A stretch of 64,000 nucleotides of DNA from Actinomycetes bacterium (GTDB lineage: Bacteria > Actinomycetota > Actinomycetes > Actinomycetales > Microbacteriaceae), in the NCBI GenBank assembly GCA_023428065.1, contig JAEYZI010000092.1, positions 1 to 64,000 on the forward strand, given 5' to 3'. The notes beneath the pieces were generated by a model that was given only the letters and a program-made list of their open reading frames with translations, was not told the origin of the DNA and made no database searches. The position numbers were made by a program, and so were the translations under genes. Within the stretch, counting starts at the first letter, position 1. Each line of letters starts with the position of its first letter. This document shows, piece after piece, positions 9,190 through 17,954 of the stretch.

Positions 9190-10713
9190 TCACCCCATTG
9201 TGCGCTCCCACCGCACGTCGGCGGGGGACTTGTCGAACCGCCAGCCGCGCCACACGGGATGCCGCAGCCGGCCGTCGCTCGTGGTCTCGCTGTACTCGAC
9301 CTCGCCCACGAGCTCGGGGCGCACCCAGCGTGCGCTCCGCGCATCCGGGGCCGGCACACCCTCGATCTCGGGGCCATCGACCTCGAGGGCGTCGAGACGC
9401 ACCCGCACGGCGGTGAGGTCGCGATCCGTGAAGCCCGTGCCCACGCGACCCGCGTAGCGCAGGCGTCCGTCGTCGTCCGGCACGGCGAGCAGGAGCGATC
9501 CGATCGTGTCGGCGCGGACGCCGTTGCCGGGGCGCCACCCCGCGACGACCGCCTCCTGGGCGCGCGTGTGCCGGAACTTGAGCCAGTCGCGGCTGCGTCG
9601 GCCCTCGCGGTAGGGCGAGTCCACGCGCTTGGCCATGACCCCCTCGAGGCCGAGCTCGCGGCTCGTCGCGAGCGCCGCGTCGAGGTCGTCGCCTGCGTCG
9701 GGTGGTACACGGATGAGGTCGCTCTCGCGCACGAGGCGTTCGAGGCGCGCGCGTCGCTCGGCGTAGGGGAGGCCCATGAGGCTCCGGCCGTCCTCCTCGA
9801 GCACGTCGAACACGTAGTACTCCACGCCGACCGCCTTGCGGGCGCGCTCCACGTCGCGGGGGTTGGTGAGCCCCGCGCGCTGCTGGATGCTGGAGAAGCG
9901 CGGCACGCCGCGCTCGTCGGGCGCGACGATCTCGCCGTCGAGCACGACGTCGCCGCGCACCGACTCGGCGAGCACCGCGAGCTCGGGGAAGGTCGGCGTG
10001 AGGTCGAGGCCGTTGCGCGAGGTGAACTCGACCTCGTCGCCTGAGACGCGCGCGACCGCGCGGAAGCCGTCCCACTTCATCTCGAAGCGCCACCCGTCCC
10101 GGTCCCGCAGCTCGCCCGGCTCGGCGGCGGTCGCGAGCATGGGGTGCACGCCGGCCGTGCGCCGTCGGGAGCCGACGACCGTCTTGCCGCGCCGCAGGCC
10201 CCGGCCGGGGGAGGTCGACGGCGGGGGCCGATAGGGCTGCGAGCCGTCGTGCTCGGGGTGCGGGGTCTGGTCTTTCATGAGGTGGATGAGCCACTGCGGC
10301 TTCGCGTCGTCGCCGCCCGTGCGGATGAGGGCGAGGCGGTGCGAACCGTGGGTGCGGCCGTGGATGGTCACGATGACCTCCTCGCCCTCGCGCCACTTCT
10401 CGAGCTCGTAGTCGCCCGTGTCCCAGATCGTGACGGTGCCCGCGCCGTACTCGCCCTTCGGGATGGTGCCCTCGAACGACCCATACTCGATCGGGTGGTC
10501 CTCGGTCTGCACCGCGAGATGGTTGACGCCCGGGTCGGTCGGGAGACCCTTCGGGAGCGCCCACGACACGAGCACGCCGTCGCGCTCGAGGCGGAAGTCG
10601 TGGTGCAGGCGCGTCGCGTGATGCTCCTGGATGACGAACCTGGGCCGCTCGGAGGGCTCGGCGACCGCATCCGTCCCGCCCATCGGCTCGGGGGTCTTCG
10701 CCGCGTCGCGCAT
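9190..10713 (-). CDS. ligD: LigD phosphoesterase + ATP-dependent DNA ligase part
   Basis: End-joining DNA ligase, 507 residues. The N-terminal half is the LigD 3'-phosphoesterase domain (HHATRLHHDFRLERDG, then GTIPKGEYGAG). The C-terminal half is an ATP-dependent ligase: motif I EMKWDGFR carries the adenylated lysine, VLDGEIV is motif III, EGVMAKR motif IV and WLKFR motif V. The gene lies just downstream of the polymerase part but in another frame. No Shine-Dalgarno precedes the ATG, and the ligase frame stays open upstream of it (DERLGTYRS...), reading like a LigD linker. I therefore suspect that this and 10745-11665 were one polymerase-phosphoesterase-ligase protein, broken by an indel near 10745-10775, or a sequencing error there. 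Confidence 0.9.
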   Translation of the reverse strand: MRDAAKTPEPMGGTDAVAEPSERPRFVIQEHHATRLHHDFRLERDGVLVSWALPKGLPTDPGVNHLAVQTEDHPIEYGSFEGTIPKGEYGAGTVTIWDTGDYELEKWREGEEVIVTIHGRTHGSHRLALIRTGGDDAKPQWLIHLMKDQTPHPEHDGSQPYRPPPSTSPGRGLRRGKTVVGSRRRTAGVHPMLATAAEPGELRDRDGWRFEMKWDGFRAVARVSGDEVEFTSRNGLDLTPTFPELAVLAESVRGDVVLDGEIVAPDERGVPRFSSIQQRAGLTNPRDVERARKAVGVEYYVFDVLEEDGRSLMGLPYAERRARLERLVRESDLIRVPPDAGDDLDAALATSRELGLEGVMAKRVDSPYREGRRSRDWLKFRHTRAQEAVVAGWRPGNGVRADTIGSLLLAVPDDDGRLRYAGRVGTGFTDRDLTAVRVRLDALEVDGPEIEGVPAPDARSARWVRPELVGEVEYSETTSDGRLRHPVWRGWRFDKSPADVRWERTMG

Positions 10714-10744
10714 CGAGCGGTAGGTGCCGAGCCGCTCGTCGACG

Positions 10745-11665
10745 TCAGTTCCGAGGTGGATGGCTCGCCGAGAGTTCGGCGAGCGGGTCCCCCTTCTTCT
10801 CGAGACGTTCGAGCACCTCGCCGAACTCGAGCTGGCGCAGGCGGGGGGAGAGGAGCTCGCGCCAGGTGCGCGGCGCCGCGACGGTCGGACGCAGCCTGCC
10901 GCGCAGCGAGTACGGCACGATCGTCGTCTTCGAGCCGTTGTTCTGGCTCCAGTCGAGCAGCACCTTCCCGCCGCGGAGGGCCTTCTTCATGTCGCTCACG
11001 ACGAGCTCGGGATGATCCGCTTCGAGCGAGCGCGCGAGCTCGTGGGCGAGCGCCGACACCTGATCGCTCGACTGCGTGCCGTCGAGTGCCGCGTAGAGGT
11101 GGATGCCCTTGCTGCCGCTCGTGACGGGCATCGGATCGAGCCCGATGTCCTGGAGGATCTCGCGCACGAGCTTCGCGACCTCGACGCATTCCGCGAGCCC
11201 CGCGCCCTCGCCGGGGTCGAGGTCGAGCACCATGCGGTCGGGGTTGCGCCGCGTGCCCCCGCGGCCGAAGCGCCACTGCGGCACATGGATCTCGAGCGCG
11301 TTCTGCTGCGCGATCCAGACGAGCGTCGCCAGGTCGTTGACGAGCGGGTAGGTGTTGACGTGGTCGCTGTGCTGGATCTCGCGACGCGGGATCCAGGAGG
11401 GCGCCGAGTCGGGCAGGTTCTTCTCGAAGAACACCTGCCCGGGCTTCTCGGCGGTACCGACTCCCGAGACCCAGCGCTTGCGGGTCGCCGGGCGGTCCTT
11501 CGCGTGCGGAACGAGGTACTCCGCGACGCGCGTGTAGTAGTCGAGCACCTCGGCCTTCGTCGTGCCGGTCTCCGGGTACATGACCTTGTCGAGGTGGGTG
11601 AGGCGCAGCCGATGGCCGCCGACGGAGACGTACTGCTCGGTCGACGGGTTCGCGGGGCGTGCCAT
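10745..11665 (-). CDS. ligD: LigD polymerase (primase-polymerase) part
   Basis: Primase-polymerase of the LigD type, 306 residues, which fills ends during non-homologous end joining. The metal-binding LDLDPGEG motif (about residues 148-155) and the downstream TSGSKGIHLYA block are intact. The chain runs from the usual N-terminus (LTHLDKVMYPETG) to DPLAELSAS, where fused LigD proteins normally continue into the linker to the phosphoesterase domain. Here a TGA follows shortly and the continuation is in a different frame. The start is leaderless, with TAGGGT six bases before the ATG. It is divergent from ku, its functional partner. Confidence 0.9.
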   Translation of the reverse strand: MARPANPSTEQYVSVGGHRLRLTHLDKVMYPETGTTKAEVLDYYTRVAEYLVPHAKDRPATRKRWVSGVGTAEKPGQVFFEKNLPDSAPSWIPRREIQHSDHVNTYPLVNDLATLVWIAQQNALEIHVPQWRFGRGGTRRNPDRMVLDLDPGEGAGLAECVEVAKLVREILQDIGLDPMPVTSGSKGIHLYAALDGTQSSDQVSALAHELARSLEADHPELVVSDMKKALRGGKVLLDWSQNNGSKTTIVPYSLRGRLRPTVAAPRTWRELLSPRLRQLEFGEVLERLEKKGDPLAELSASHPPRN

Positions 11666-11671
11666 TCGGGC

Positions 11672-11677
11672 ACCCTA
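11672..11677 (-). promoter_or_regulatory. -10 element for leaderless ligD start
   Basis: TAGGGT on the minus strand, six bases before the ATG at 11665. It lies in the 75-base divergent gap between ligD and ku. On the ku side only a weaker GACGAT is seen, six bases before its ATG. Confidence 0.5.
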
Positions 11678-11740
11678 CCCGCGGCTCCATCCCGCCTCAA
11701 CGGGCTTCACCCCGGCCGGAAACGATGGGACGATGGCGGG

Positions 11741-12643
11741 ATGCGCTCCATCTGGAAGGGCTCGCTGAGCTTCGGGCTCGTCAACGTGCCGGTGAAGCTG
11801 TACTCGGCGACCGAGGATCACGACGTGCCGCTGCACCAGGTGCACGACAAGGACGGCGGGCGCATCCGCTATAAGCGCGTGTGCGAGATCGACGGCGAGA
11901 CCGTCGACTACGAGCACATCGCGAAGGCCTACGTCGACGGCGAGCAGACGGTCATCCTCACGGACGACGACTTCGCGGCGCTGCCCGTCGAGCGCTCGCG
12001 CGACATCGACGTCGTCGAGTTCGTGCCGACGGCGCAGATCGACCCCATCATGTTCGACAAGAGCTACTACCTGTCGCCGGACTCGAAGTCGACGAAGGCG
12101 TACGTGCTGCTCATGCGCACGCTCGAGGAGTCGGACCGCACGGCCATCGTGAAGTTCGCGCTCCGCCAGAAGACGCGCCTCGCGGCGCTCCGCGTGCGCG
12201 ACGGCGTCCTCACGCTGCAGACCCTGCTGTGGGACGACGAGGTGCGCGAGGCGCGGTTCCCCGAGCTCGACGAGACGCCGCGCATCACGGCTGCCGAGCT
12301 CGCGATGTCGAAGCAGCTCGTGGAGAGCTTCGCGTCCGACTTCGAGCCCGAGAAGTTCACCGACGACTACCAGGAGCAGTTGCGCACGCTCGTGGAGGCC
12401 AAGCTCGAGCAGGGCGACGCGCTCGACACCGAGGCGACGTTCGGGCGCAGCACCGAGGAGGGCGGCGGCGAGGTGCTCGACCTCATGGACGCGCTCAAGC
12501 GCTCGGTCGAGAAGCGCCGCGGCGGCGGTTCCGCGAAGGGAGCCGCGAAGAAGGAGCCCGCGACGAGGTCGTCGGCCGCGAAGTCGGCGGCGAAGAGCCC
12601 GGCCAAGAAGTCCCCGGCGAAGAAGCAGACGAAGTCCGCGTGA
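11741..12643 (+). CDS. ku: Ku DNA-end-binding protein
   Basis: Bacterial Ku homodimer subunit, 300 residues, which binds DNA double-strand ends and recruits LigD. The start (MRSIWKGSLSFGLVNVPVKLYSA) and the core (DKSYYLSPD, then YVLLMRTL and LWDDEVR) are hallmark Ku sequences. The last 45 residues form a Lys/Ala/Ser-rich tail with repeated AAKS and SPAKK units, the basic extension common in actinobacterial Ku. It is divergently paired with ligD. No Shine-Dalgarno is seen, so the mRNA may be leaderless. Its stop overlaps the next start as GTGA. Confidence 0.95.
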   Translation: MRSIWKGSLSFGLVNVPVKLYSATEDHDVPLHQVHDKDGGRIRYKRVCEIDGETVDYEHIAKAYVDGEQTVILTDDDFAALPVERSRDIDVVEFVPTAQIDPIMFDKSYYLSPDSKSTKAYVLLMRTLEESDRTAIVKFALRQKTRLAALRVRDGVLTLQTLLWDDEVREARFPELDETPRITAAELAMSKQLVESFASDFEPEKFTDDYQEQLRTLVEAKLEQGDALDTEATFGRSTEEGGGEVLDLMDALKRSVEKRRGGGSAKGAAKKEPATRSSAAKSAAKSPAKKSPAKKQTKSA

Positions 12644-13443
12644 GCGCCGACGCCTCGTGGTCGCGTCGCGCCCTCGTGCCCGCGATCGGGGTCGCCGCGT
12701 CGGCCCTCGTGCTCTTCGGATTCCAGCTGCCCGGGTGGGGTCATCTGCTGCTCGCGGCGTCCGTGGCCCTCGCCTGGTGGATGGATCGCGAGCTCGGGGT
12801 CGACCTGACCCTCATCGGCGTCGGCATCGCGATCGTGTCGTCGACCTCCGTCGAGGCCGACGTCGAATGGGGTGCGTTCTTCCGCATCGGCATCGTCCTG
12901 GCTCTCGCCGTCGCGACCCCGTTCCTGCTCGACCGCCTCCTGCTGCGTCGCCGCGCCATCCGCTTCCCGTGGCGCAGCCGCGAGAAGAAGACGCGGCTCG
13001 AGATCGCCTACCTGTTCCTCGTGCCGTTCCTCGGCTGGCTCATCCTGCCGTTCTACTTCATCCGCTCGGGCGCCTATCAGAACTGGCCGCACATCACCGA
13101 CGTGTCGGAGCTGCTGCGCTTCTTCGTGGGCGTCAACGCCGTCGGCACGTGGGACGAGCTCTTCTTCATCTGCACGTGCTTCGCGCTGCTGCGGCGGCAC
13201 TTCCCCGTGTGGCAGGCGAACCTCGTGCAGGCGGTCATCTTCGTGTCGTTCCTGTGGGAGCTCGGCTATCGCGCGTGGGGCCCGCTTCTCACGTTCCCGT
13301 TCGCTCTCCTGCAGGGGTACCTCTTCGCGCGCACGCGTTCGCTCGGCTACGTGCTCGCCGTGCACCTGCTGTTCGACGCGATCGTCTTCCTTGCGATCGT
13401 GCACGCGCACAACCCCGAGTGGTTCCCGATCTTCGTGTACTGA
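12640..13443 (+). CDS. CPBP-like intramembrane protease homologue
   Basis: Polytopic membrane protein (267 residues, about eight hydrophobic segments) starting at a GTG inside the ku stop codon. The segment GTWDELFFICTCFALLRRHFP and the later HLLFDAIVF resemble motifs 1 and 3 of CPBP (Abi) proteases. However, the usual EE pair is DE, and the Arg is displaced, so catalytic activity is uncertain. Coupling to ku is by overlap only and need not mean a DNA-repair role. Confidence 0.75.
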   Translation: MSADASWSRRALVPAIGVAASALVLFGFQLPGWGHLLLAASVALAWWMDRELGVDLTLIGVGIAIVSSTSVEADVEWGAFFRIGIVLALAVATPFLLDRLLLRRRAIRFPWRSREKKTRLEIAYLFLVPFLGWLILPFYFIRSGAYQNWPHITDVSELLRFFVGVNAVGTWDELFFICTCFALLRRHFPVWQANLVQAVIFVSFLWELGYRAWGPLLTFPFALLQGYLFARTRSLGYVLAVHLLFDAIVFLAIVHAHNPEWFPIFVY

Positions 13444-13457
13444 GCCGCCCGCGGCCG

Positions 13458-13724
13458 CTAGTGGTTGCGGATGAGGTCGACGAGCTCGCTCTTGCGCTTG
13501 CCGGAGTACCCCGAGATGCCGAGCTCCTTCGCGCGCGAGCGCAGCTCGGGCACCGTGCGATCCTCGAGGTTCTCGGCCCTTCCGCCGGCGCGGCTCACCG
13601 ACTTCTGACCCCGCGCCGCGACGGCGTTCGAGATGCGCGCGGCCTTCTCCTTGCTGTTCCCCTTGTCGCGGAGCTCCTCGTAGAGTTCTGGCTTCTTGAG
13701 GGAGTTGTCGCGAGATCCGGGCAT
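13458..13724 (-). CDS. DUF7218-type protein with Rho_N-like C-terminus
   Basis: Small soluble basic protein, 88 residues. The N-terminal half (MPGSRDNSLKKPELYEELRDKG, counted in two parts around residue 12) matches the plasmid-stabilisation/DUF7218 type of conserved actinobacterial small proteins. The C-terminal half (TVPELRSRAKELGI, then SGKRKSELVDLIR) is a Rho termination factor N-terminal or SAP-like helix-extended-helix that may bind nucleic acid. It starts six bases after the SDR gene, with AAAGGGG in the SDR 3' end as ribosome site, so the two are one transcript. It ends 14 bases from the convergent CPBP gene. Confidence 0.8.
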   Translation of the reverse strand: MPGSRDNSLKKPELYEELRDKGNSKEKAARISNAVAARGQKSVSRAGGRAENLEDRTVPELRSRAKELGISGYSGKRKSELVDLIRNH

Positions 13725-13729
13725 CGCTG

Positions 13730-14611
13730 TCAGAGCCCCTTTCCGCCCGTGACGGGCACGATGGCCCCGGAGACGTAGGAAGCCTCAGGGGACGCGAGGA
13801 AGACGTAGGCCGGCGCGAGTTCGGCGGGCTGCCCGGCGCGGCCGAGCGGGGTGTCCTGTCCGAACTCCGGCAGCGAGTCCGGCCAGCTCGTCGCGGGGAT
13901 GAGCGGCGTCCAGATGGGGCCGGGGGCGACCGCGTTGACGCGGATGCCGCGCCCCCCGAGCTGCTGGGCGAGCGCCTTCGTGAAAGCCACCTGCGCCGCC
14001 TTCGTCATGGCGTAGTCGATGAGCTTGGGCGCGGGGTTGAACGCCTGGATCGACGACGTCGTGATGATCGACGCACCGGGCTTCAGATGCGGGATGGCGG
14101 CGCGCGCGAGCCACATGGGCGCGAAGAGGTTGGTGTCGAACACCCGCTCGATCTCGCGCGTGGGGATGTTCTCGAGACCGTCGCGGTTCTCCTGATAGCC
14201 CGCGTTGAGGACGAGGATGTCGAGGCCGCCGAGATCGGCGATCGTGCGTTCGACGAGCTGCGTGCATTGGTCCTCGGAGCGCACGTCGCCCGGGAAGAGG
14301 CACGCCGTGCGTCCGGCCTCCTCGATCCACTTCGCGGTCTCGCGCGCGTCCTCCTCCTCTTCCTCGAGGTAGGAGATCGCCACGTCGGCGCCCTCCCGCG
14401 CGTAGGCGATCGCGACGGCGCGCCCGATGCCGGAGTCGCCGCCCGTGATGAGGGCCTTCATGCCGGTGAGGCGGCCGGTGCCGCGGTAGCTCTCCTCGCC
14501 GTGGTCGGGCACCGGGTCGGTGCGCGAGGTGAGGCCGGGCTGCTCCTGCTCCTGCGGGCGGAAGCCGTCGGAGGGGTATCGCGTCACGGGGTTCGTCAGT
14601 GTCTCGCTCAT
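13730..14611 (-). CDS. SDR family oxidoreductase (YghA-like)
   Basis: NAD(P)-dependent short-chain dehydrogenase, 293 residues. The roughly 45-residue N-terminal extension (QEQEQPG...) before the Rossmann fold is typical of the YghA/YhdF group, general-stress SDRs. The coenzyme motif is TGGDSGIGRAVA (about 53-64) and NAG follows. The catalytic set is the Ser in TTSSIQAF and YAMTKAA for the Tyr-x-x-x-Lys. The C-terminus ends in PVTGGKGL, as in related proteins. The substrate is unknown. The ATG at 14611 was preferred over 14647 because homologues usually begin near the PSDGF segment. The DUF7218 gene follows after five bases. Confidence 0.9.
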   Translation of the reverse strand: MSETLTNPVTRYPSDGFRPQEQEQPGLTSRTDPVPDHGEESYRGTGRLTGMKALITGGDSGIGRAVAIAYAREGADVAISYLEEEEEDARETAKWIEEAGRTACLFPGDVRSEDQCTQLVERTIADLGGLDILVLNAGYQENRDGLENIPTREIERVFDTNLFAPMWLARAAIPHLKPGASIITTSSIQAFNPAPKLIDYAMTKAAQVAFTKALAQQLGGRGIRVNAVAPGPIWTPLIPATSWPDSLPEFGQDTPLGRAGQPAELAPAYVFLASPEASYVSGAIVPVTGGKGL

Positions 14612-14674
14612 GCGATCCAGCCGACTCCGCGCGCCGGGATGCCTCAAGGGGCTTCCCGTCGCCGCCGGTGCGTG

Positions 14675-15703
14675 CTACCCGCGTGCGGTGCGCCCGGCGC
14701 CGTCGCTGCGGGCCGCGTCGAGGATCGCGAGCGCGTCGGAGACGTCCTGGTCACGCTGGCGCGCGATCCAGTGATCGCGCGACACGTCGCGCACGGGGAC
14801 GAGCACGGCCTCCGAGGCGTCGACGCCGCGCGCGAGCTGGCGCAGGCGCACGAACTCGGCGTCGAGCTCGGCGCCGCCGACGAGCGCGAGGTTCGTGATG
14901 TACCCCCAGAGCAGCGCCACGAGCAGCACCCCGATCGACCCGTAGAGGGCGCCGTACGCGCCGACGATCATCACGTAGAGGGCGTAGCCGCCCGTCGCGA
15001 CGGCCCACGCGCCGATCGCGAAGAGGGTGCCGACGCTCACCCAGACCACGCGCTCGTGGCGCACGTTGGGGGTGAGCGTGTAGAGGCTCGCGACGAACAG
15101 CAGCGCGAGCACGACCAGGAGCGGCCAGCGGACGCCGTCCCACACCATCGCGACCACGGGGGCGAGACCGCGCCGCCCCAGGATGTCCTCGGTCGCCGCG
15201 GGTGTCGCGAGGAGCCCGAGCACGATCGCGGTCGCGAGCACGACGAGGAGCGCGGCGACGAGCAGCATCCGTGCGCGGAACGCCCAGAACGGGCGCCCCT
15301 CCTGCACCTCGTAGACCGCGTTGACGGCCCGGCCGAACGCCGTCGCGTAACCCGACGCGGTCCACAGCAGCAGCACGAGCGCGGCGGCGAGCGCGATCCC
15401 CGGGTTGTCGAGCCCGAGCAGCTCCGTGATGGGGTCGCCGAGCGACCGCGCCACATCCTTCGGGAGCAGTGTGCCCGCGATCGCGACGAGATCTTTCACC
15501 GCCCCCTCGCGGTTGCCGGCGAGCGCGAAACCGGAGGCGAAGGCGAGGGCGGTCGGGAAGGCGGCGAGCGTCGTGTAGAACGTGAGCGCGGCCGCCGCGT
15601 CGATGCCGCGATGGCGCACGAAGCCATGCCACGCGCGCCGAAGCGCGAGCCGCCAGCTCCCGCGAGGGAGCTCCGCCTTCCCGCGACGCGCGAGGGCCTC
15701 CAT
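14675..15703 (-). CDS. YihY/BrkB-family membrane protein
   Basis: Inner membrane protein of the YihY (formerly BrkB) family, 342 residues, with about six membrane segments. Family features include RHRGIDAAAALTFYTTLAAFP near the N-terminus and the final LYGSIGVLLVALLWGYITNLALVGGAELDAEF block (read here in parts). It has no assigned molecular function; older ribonuclease BN names for the family are wrong. The C-terminal 60 residues are cytoplasmic and charged. The ATG overlaps the previous stop (TGATG), so it is translated with the DUF6328 gene. Confidence 0.9.
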   Translation of the reverse strand: MEALARRGKAELPRGSWRLALRRAWHGFVRHRGIDAAAALTFYTTLAAFPTALAFASGFALAGNREGAVKDLVAIAGTLLPKDVARSLGDPITELLGLDNPGIALAAALVLLLWTASGYATAFGRAVNAVYEVQEGRPFWAFRARMLLVAALLVVLATAIVLGLLATPAATEDILGRRGLAPVVAMVWDGVRWPLLVVLALLFVASLYTLTPNVRHERVVWVSVGTLFAIGAWAVATGGYALYVMIVGAYGALYGSIGVLLVALLWGYITNLALVGGAELDAEFVRLRQLARGVDASEAVLVPVRDVSRDHWIARQRDQDVSDALAILDAARSDGAGRTARG

Positions 15704-16194
15704 CACGCCCGCCGCATCCGGATCCGGGTGAGCGACGGCAGCACGAACCAGGCGATCACCCCGAGCACGAGCACGATCGCGCCCGCGATGAAGCCCGCGC
15801 CGTGCCCGGCGACCATGTCGAAGATGAGAAGAGCGGTGCCCGCGAGCGTCACGAGCACGGCGGCGAGCGTCGCGATGAGCAGGACGTTCGCGGTCGCCAC
15901 GAGGCTCCGCTTCGCCCGCTGGCGGAACAGGGCGCGATGCATGCTCACGGGCGCGATCGCGAGGAGCGTCGCGAGCGACGCGAAGCCGACGAGCGCGAGG
16001 TAGACCGCGAGCTGGTAGCCGTCGAGCTCCTCGAAGCGCGCCTGGAAGACGATCGCGAGCAGGAAGCCCATGAGGATCTGGGTGCCCGTCTGCACGACGC
16101 GCGTCTCCTGCAGGATGTCGTTCCAGTTGCGGTCGAGTCGCTCGGTCTCCGTCTCGTCGCGCCCGTCGCCCGGGAGGTCGTCGTCTACGGCCAT
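15703..16194 (-). CDS. DUF6328 membrane protein
   Basis: 163-residue membrane protein of unknown function. The N-terminus is acidic and cytoplasmic, ending in ERLDRNWNDILQETRVVQTG, which is the recognisable part of the DUF6328 family. Four hydrophobic segments follow (about 41-60, 65-82, 102-125 and 132-152) and the C-terminus is a short basic tail (RIRMRRA). It is the first gene of a two-gene unit with the YihY-like protein. A leader is uncertain because the promoter region is only 29 bases from the divergent hydrolase start. Confidence 0.8.
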   Translation of the reverse strand: MAVDDDLPGDGRDETETERLDRNWNDILQETRVVQTGTQILMGFLLAIVFQARFEELDGYQLAVYLALVGFASLATLLAIAPVSMHRALFRQRAKRSLVATANVLLIATLAAVLVTLAGTALLIFDMVAGHGAGFIAGAIVLVLGVIAWFVLPSLTRIRMRRA

Positions 16195-16210
16195 GGCGGC
16201 ATGGTACGGC

Positions 16211-16216
16211 TATCGT
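16211..16216 (+). promoter_or_regulatory. -10 element for leaderless hydrolase start
   Basis: TATCGT, then GGCAGC, then the GTG at 16223. No Shine-Dalgarno. It sits in the 28-base divergent gap with the DUF6328 gene. Confidence 0.5.
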
Positions 16217-16222
16217 GGCAGC

Positions 16223-17140
16223 GTGACCGCCCCGTTGCCCGACCCTGTGGCGGATGATAACGATCCGACCGGCCCGGACCCCGTCGCGCGCGACGCGGCC
16301 ATCGGCGAGACCGACTGGCGCGCGCCCGTGCCGGGCTCGGTACGGTCGACCTTCGCCGCGCCGAGCGGTGCGCTCGCCGTCGTCTCGCTCGGCGACCCCG
16401 CGCATCCTCGCGTGCTCCTCGCGCCGGGCGCCACGGGCTCGAAGGAGGACTTCGCGCTCATGCTCCCGCTGCTCGCGGCGGCCGGGTACTTCGTGCAGTC
16501 CTACGACCTCGCGGGCAACTACGAGTCGGCCGAGGCGGGCCCGCCGCCCGGGTCCCGCTACGACTACCCGCTCTTCGCGGCCGACCTCCTCGCGCTGCTC
16601 GAGGCGGGGAGCCCCGCGCACCTGCTCGGCTACTCCTTCGCGGGCATCGTCGCCCAGCTCGCGACCGTCGAGCGCCCCGACCTCGTGCGCTCGCTCACGC
16701 TCCTCACGACGCCCCCCGACCCGGGCAACTCGTACCGGTACGTCAAGCGCATCGGCTGGATCTCGCCCTTCCTCACGGGGCGCCAGGGCGCCGGGCTCAT
16801 GATCTGGGGGATCGTGACCAACAAGAACCGGGTGGGCCCGTCGCGGCTCGAGTTCGTCCGTGCGCGTTTCGCCCTCACCCGCCGCGACTGCATCGACGAC
16901 ATCGTGGGCCTCATGAAGCGCGCGCCGGACGTGGCGGCCGCGCTGCGTGCGACGGGCGTGCCGACACTCGTCGCGACGAGCGAGCACGACCTGTGGCCCC
17001 TCGCGCGCTACGCGGCCTTCGCGGAGCGCGTCGGCGCGCGCATCGCCGTGTACCGCACGGGTCACAGCCCCTGCGAGACGACACCGCACCAGCTCGTGCG
17101 CGACATGCTGCGCCTGTTCCGCGACGCCGAGGCGCGCTGA
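16223..17140 (+). CDS. Alpha/beta hydrolase
   Basis: Cytoplasmic alpha/beta-hydrolase fold protein, 305 residues. The nucleophile elbow is GYSFAG (serine at about residue 137), the oxyanion-side segment is LAPGATGSKEDF, the acid is probably in TSEHDLWP and the histidine in YRTGHSPCETTP near the C-terminus. The substrate is not predictable. The start is taken at the GTG at 16223, where a TATCGT -10 is six bases upstream. It ends 34 bases from a convergent glycosyltransferase. Confidence 0.85.
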   Translation: MTAPLPDPVADDNDPTGPDPVARDAAIGETDWRAPVPGSVRSTFAAPSGALAVVSLGDPAHPRVLLAPGATGSKEDFALMLPLLAAAGYFVQSYDLAGNYESAEAGPPPGSRYDYPLFAADLLALLEAGSPAHLLGYSFAGIVAQLATVERPDLVRSLTLLTTPPDPGNSYRYVKRIGWISPFLTGRQGAGLMIWGIVTNKNRVGPSRLEFVRARFALTRRDCIDDIVGLMKRAPDVAAALRATGVPTLVATSEHDLWPLARYAAFAERVGARIAVYRTGHSPCETTPHQLVRDMLRLFRDAEAR

Positions 17141-17173
17141 CCCTCGGCCGTGGCTCCGCCTCGACGGCGGGCG

Positions 17174-17941
17174 TCAGCCGCGGTGCCGCATCCGCTCCGG
17201 TGCCCTGTGCGTCGCGCGCCAGATCCGGCGGGCGCGGATGCGCGCCCACGGCGCGTCGTCGGGCCAGTGGTTGCGGAGCGTCGGGATGACCCAGCTCACG
17301 CGGCGGCGCAAGCCCGCGAAGGTGGCGAACGGCCGCGCCGAGATCGCGACCTGGAAGCGCGAGTCGTAGACGACGCGCATCCAGGGCTTGACGTGGAGGC
17401 TCAGGTCGAGGTCGTCGTGGATCTCGCGCTGCGAGCGGTGCACCTCGCTCGAGAGCTCCTGCCACACCTCGCGCCGCATGACGAAGTTCGATCCGAAGAT
17501 CGGCGGATGCCCGAGGTAGGGCGTGAGCGCCGCGAGCATGCCGCCGAGGTAGATGACGCGGCCGAGGGTGTGCACGAGACGGCTCGAGCCGTAGAAATAG
17601 CCGATGCCCGTGAGCACCGAGAGGTCGGGCTCGCTCTCGAAGCGCTCCACCGCGTGCGCGATCCACCCGGGCGGCGGGACGCTGTCGGCGTCGAGCCGGG
17701 CGATGAGCTCACCCGTCGCGGCGTCGTAGCCCGTCGAGGCCGCCTGGGGGATGCCCGGGTCGGGTTCCGTCACGACGCGCGCGCCCGCCGCGTGGGCGAC
17801 CTCGGCCGTGCCGTCCCAGCTCGCGTTGTCGACGACGACGATCTCGTCGGGGCGCCGCGTCTGAACCGCGAGTGCGTCCAGGCACACCGCGAGCATCTCG
17901 GCGTCGTTGCGAGCCGGGATGACCACCGAGATCGTCGTCAC
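17174..17941 (-). CDS. Glycosyltransferase family 2
   Basis: GT-A fold glycosyltransferase of 255 residues. It opens with the GT2 N-terminus (ISVVIPARNDAEML), contains VVVDNASWDGT, and has the metal-binding DADS (ARLDADSVPP) at about residue 92-95. C-terminal membrane-associated segments include VIYLGGMLAALTPYLG. Donor and acceptor are unknown. It starts leaderless from TAGCCT, seven bases upstream, and that -10 coincides with the stop codon of the upstream gene on the same strand. It is not linked to the polysaccharide locus at 45.6-64 kb. Confidence 0.87.
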   Translation of the reverse strand: MTTISVVIPARNDAEMLAVCLDALAVQTRRPDEIVVVDNASWDGTAEVAHAAGARVVTEPDPGIPQAASTGYDAATGELIARLDADSVPPPGWIAHAVERFESEPDLSVLTGIGYFYGSSRLVHTLGRVIYLGGMLAALTPYLGHPPIFGSNFVMRREVWQELSSEVHRSQREIHDDLDLSLHVKPWMRVVYDSRFQVAISARPFATFAGLRRRVSWVIPTLRNHWPDDAPWARIRARRIWRATHRAPERMRHRG

Positions 17942-17948
17942 ACGCCCC

Positions 17949-17954
17949 AGGCTA
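17949..17954 (-). promoter_or_regulatory. -10 element overlapping the ada-alkA stop codon
   Basis: TAGCCT on the minus strand, seven bases before the GTG of the glycosyltransferase. The first three bases are the TAG stop of the upstream ada-alkA gene (17952-17954). Confidence 0.45.

Noticed and set aside
12467..12640. Low-complexity Lys/Ala repeats at the end of ku as a DNA repeat array
   Set aside because: They encode the basic tail normal for actinobacterial Ku.
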